A stretch of 11,177 bases of DNA from Mucidula mucida (Eukaryota; Basidiomycota; Agaricomycetes; Agaricales; Physalacriaceae), in the NCBI GenBank assembly GCA_015501055.1, contig JADNYV010000990.1, positions 1 through 11,177 of the forward strand, in the 5' to 3' direction. Below the pieces are notes generated by a model. That model ran no database searches, was not told the origin of the DNA, and saw nothing but the letters and a program-made list of their open reading frames with translations. This document shows positions 9,382 through 11,177 of this stretch, piece by piece. The number at the start of each line of letters is the position of its first letter. Position 1 is the first letter of the stretch. The position numbers were made by a program, and so were the translations under genes.

Positions 9382-10043
9382 TCAACTGGGCATCGGCTGT
9401 TCTTCGAATACAATGGCGATATCGCAGCCCTTGGAATCCAGCCACCTGTCCCACATCTTCCGATACCGCCTGCTCATCTTCTTCGTACCCAAGAAAACCG
9501 TCTCGTGGTTTGCATGCGCGAGATCCGATTGAATCTCTCTTCTATACGCACCTATAGCGCATCTTCAAGATGTTGCGTCTTTATTGTCGTTGTACCTACA
9601 AGGCGCTCTTTTTTAACTCGGGATTCTATGGCAGAATGACGGAGAACGGTACCTTTGCATTCGGAAACACCATACAGATGCCATTTTGCAGAATTGCCTT
9701 TGAAGGCAGATTTGTACTCTATACTAGTATCCTCGCTCGCGGTGACGATAGGCGGGGCTGGTGTGTAAGAGGAAAGCGCCGGACAGGCTGTGTGGGTGAC
9801 GCCACAAAAGTAGCGCGCATCGTGGTGAACAGGTATGCGTGCGATCGACGCGCCGCGTCCCAGTAATCGCTGCTCCTTTCTCGCTCTTGTATGTGAGGTT
9901 TTGGCCTCCGCTGGGAGCAGATTCGAGCGCGGATCGGAGGTACCAGGCTGGAGGACGAGGCAACACGTTGAGCCATTGGAAGGAAAATGACAATGGAGAG
10001 GCTGTGGAGGGAGCCAGGAGATTAGGCTGGATACGTGGCGCAT
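9382..10043 (-). CDS. Hypothetical protein, two-exon model, about 205 aa
   Basis: I do not recognise this protein. Seen: a minus-strand frame opens at ATG 10043-10041 and runs without a stop to 9596. A 44-nt intron (9595-9552, GTACAA donor, CTATAG acceptor) joins it to an exon 9551-9382 ending in TGA. The C-terminal part looks most genuine, with mixed charged and aromatic residues (AKWHLYGVSECKGTVL, then AYRREIQSDLAHANHETVF, then MSRRYRKMWDRWLDSKGCD). The N-terminal part is less convincing: two other minus-strand frames are also open there. One starts MAQRVASSSSLVPPIRARI at 9976, which resembles a mitochondrial presequence, and an intron joining it to the C-terminal frame cannot be excluded. 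The gene is convergent with the SUN gene. The C-terminal exon is moderately sure; the start is uncertain. Confidence 0.4.
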
Positions 10044-10849
10044 GATGGTAGTGGATGGGTCAGAAAGAGGCGTTAATGTTCATTGGACAAGGGTAGTAGT
10101 AGGCTTTTAAGTTTGCCTTCTGTGCAGTTACAAGGAGCGTACGTCATGCCTTTGAAGCATTTCGTCCGGCATCATGGCCTGCGGTTATTGTGTAAGTTTG
10201 GTCGGCAGTTGAATGCGTTAGAATTGTGGCGCAAGATCATGATGCAGCCTAAGAGTGGACACTCCCAGTGAAACTCGCCCTAAAGTGCATTTCTCCTGAT
10301 GCTCAAATACATACTCAGCCTGGAACGGTAGTCGTCGTACAATGCCGTCAAAGTCACTGAATACATACACCATTTGGCACTCTAAATAAGTAATCTAGTC
10401 TCCAGTTCAAGGGTAAGACACAAAAGATCAAAGACTGCTTCCCCCGAATCCCGACTAAGTTGCACCTTTGTTCAAAAAAATGCCACTCTTTGTTCTGATC
10501 GCACAAAGGGCTTGAGAGGATATAAAATCATTCATTCACTCATCTTCCACTACAACAAACTATGGGCAGGAACTATACAGCATCCAAATAGCAAAGTGCG
10601 TTGTCTGAGTGATTCCCAGGTGACTGACTGACTTGAGTGGCTAGAAAAGAAGAGCTGCTCGCAGAGCAAACAACGTGCTGCTCTGTAAGCTTCTCAGTGG
10701 CTCAACAGTGATCCCAATGAATATATGTCTGTTCTACAGCCTTGGCGTCGGAGTAATGAAAACCCATCGCGTAGGGGCTGATTTTTAATGGACAAGCGAG
10801 TAGACCGAGTGGCATTCAAAGGAGCGATGACAGCCTCAGGTTGGACAGG
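10044..10849. other. Spacer with promoter-like sequence
   Basis: No protein-coding gene is supported. The stretch contains a TATAAAA box at 10521-10527, an inverted pair CCTTTGT (about 10466) and ACAAAGG (about 10503) just upstream of it, and a short TGAC tandem near 10622-10632. Frames on both strands here lack ATG starts or recognisable composition. Confidence 0.4.
10521..10527 (+). promoter_or_regulatory. TATA box candidate
   Basis: TATAAAA sits in a promoter-like setting: a pyrimidine-rich stretch (CATTCATTCACTCATCTTCC) follows, then ACAACAAACTATGG with an ATG at 10562, 41 bases after the start of the box. That ATG opens only nine codons (MGRNYTASK). The transcript may be a leader with a short upstream frame, or noncoding. 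Confidence 0.4.
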
Positions 10850-10857
10850 TATATAAG
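10850..10857 (+). promoter_or_regulatory. TATA box candidate for the right-edge gene
   Basis: TATATAAG lies about 230 bases before the proposed start at 11083. With a start site some 30 bases downstream and the intron at 10954-11006 removed, the leader would be about 150 nt. It also lies inside an open plus-strand frame, so it could be chance. Confidence 0.35.
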
Positions 10858-10953
10858 CGCTCAAAGTCATTGTATACAAATATTTAAGACACGCAATAGC
10901 TTTAGGCGTGGTGGCGAAGCGGGCACGACAAACCAACGTCCTCCATATGTCAG

Positions 10954-11006
10954 GTATATATCAGCTTTACGATTCTCCGCATCATCTGATGCTGATTGTT
11001 TTGTAG
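10954..11006 (+). other. Probable 5'-leader intron
   Basis: CAG then GTATAT as donor, CTGAT branch-like sequences near 10985-10995, and TTTTGTAG as acceptor; the 53-nt length matches the other introns in the window. It lies between the TATATAAG box and the ATG at 11083, so it is placed in the leader. If translation starts earlier, it would join PPYVS to ERQSIEG in one open frame. Confidence 0.5.
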
Positions 11007-11082
11007 CGAGCGGCAATCCATTGAGGGACTCACCACTATTCGACGTGCACTTCCTGTGTACGAAAGTGAGCTAGGTTCCGAG

Positions 11083-11177
11083 ATGGATTCGGATGATTAT
11101 GGAACTGAGATAGACTGGGATGTTACGTTGAGGTGGACGAAGACGAGTTTCATCGAGATAGATGAAGAGAGTTGTCA
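11083..11177 (+). CDS. 5' end of an unrecognised gene, cut by the window edge
   Basis: After the intron ending at 11006 a frame stays open to the end of the window. Its first ATG (11083) begins MDSDDYGTEIDWDV and continues acidic and protein-like to ESC at the edge (31 complete codons). The frame is also open before that ATG (ERQSIEGLTTIRRALPVYES), so the start could lie further upstream, although no in-frame ATG is visible there. Too little is present to name a family. Confidence 0.4.
   Translation, partial: MDSDDYGTEIDWDVTLRWTKTSFIEIDEESC

Noticed and set aside
9337..9639. Plus-strand 100-codon frame opposite the minus-strand gene
   Set aside because: Non-ATG start and antisense to the better-supported minus-strand exons.
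10694..10936. Minus-strand 80-codon frame
   Set aside because: Non-ATG start, no homology cue, overlaps a TATA-like box and lies upstream of the plus-strand gene start.

Overview
The window looks like nuclear DNA of a basidiomycete fungus, probably a mushroom-forming Agaricomycete. Genes are split by very short GT..AG introns (about 44-57 nt), lie on both strands with short spacers, and the recognisable products are eukaryotic: an F-box/LRR-type protein, a BCS1-type AAA ATPase and a SUN-domain nuclear-envelope protein. No tRNA, rRNA, CRISPR array, bacterial operon or clear transposon was seen.

Layout. 1-515: no gene seen. 516-2237 (minus): four-exon F-box gene, with an in-frame TAA in its N-terminal linker that needs a cryptic intron or is a real lesion. 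2238-3678: long spacer with one nested inverted repeat (2609-2686) and no convincing gene. 3679-5560 (plus): intact seven-exon BCS1-like AAA ATPase, 529 aa. 5561-6063: spacer and presumed SUN promoter. 6064-8785 (plus): SUN-domain gene (N-terminal linker, membrane segment, coiled coil, SUN domain) whose reading frame changes several times without good introns. 8786-9381: spacer between convergent genes. 9382-10043 (minus): unrecognised two-exon gene model. 10044-11082: spacer with two TATA-like boxes. 11083-11177 (plus): probable 5' end of a gene cut by the window edge, with an intron in its 5' leader.

How they fit together. I see no pathway or gene cluster. These look like ordinary neighbours: protein turnover (F-box), an organellar AAA ATPase and nuclear-envelope architecture (SUN). 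I did not find a previously undescribed biological system. The strongest unusual signal is the SUN gene. Its conserved segments sit in different frames, separated by apparent single-base losses or gains, mostly in or next to short homopolymers, while the BCS1-like gene beside it has no such break. One shift pair hides the conserved SAPK-like motif inside the SUN domain. Consensus errors and real decay of one allele are both possible. All gene models are hand-spliced from sequence, and family comparisons rest on remembered family features, not on a search.
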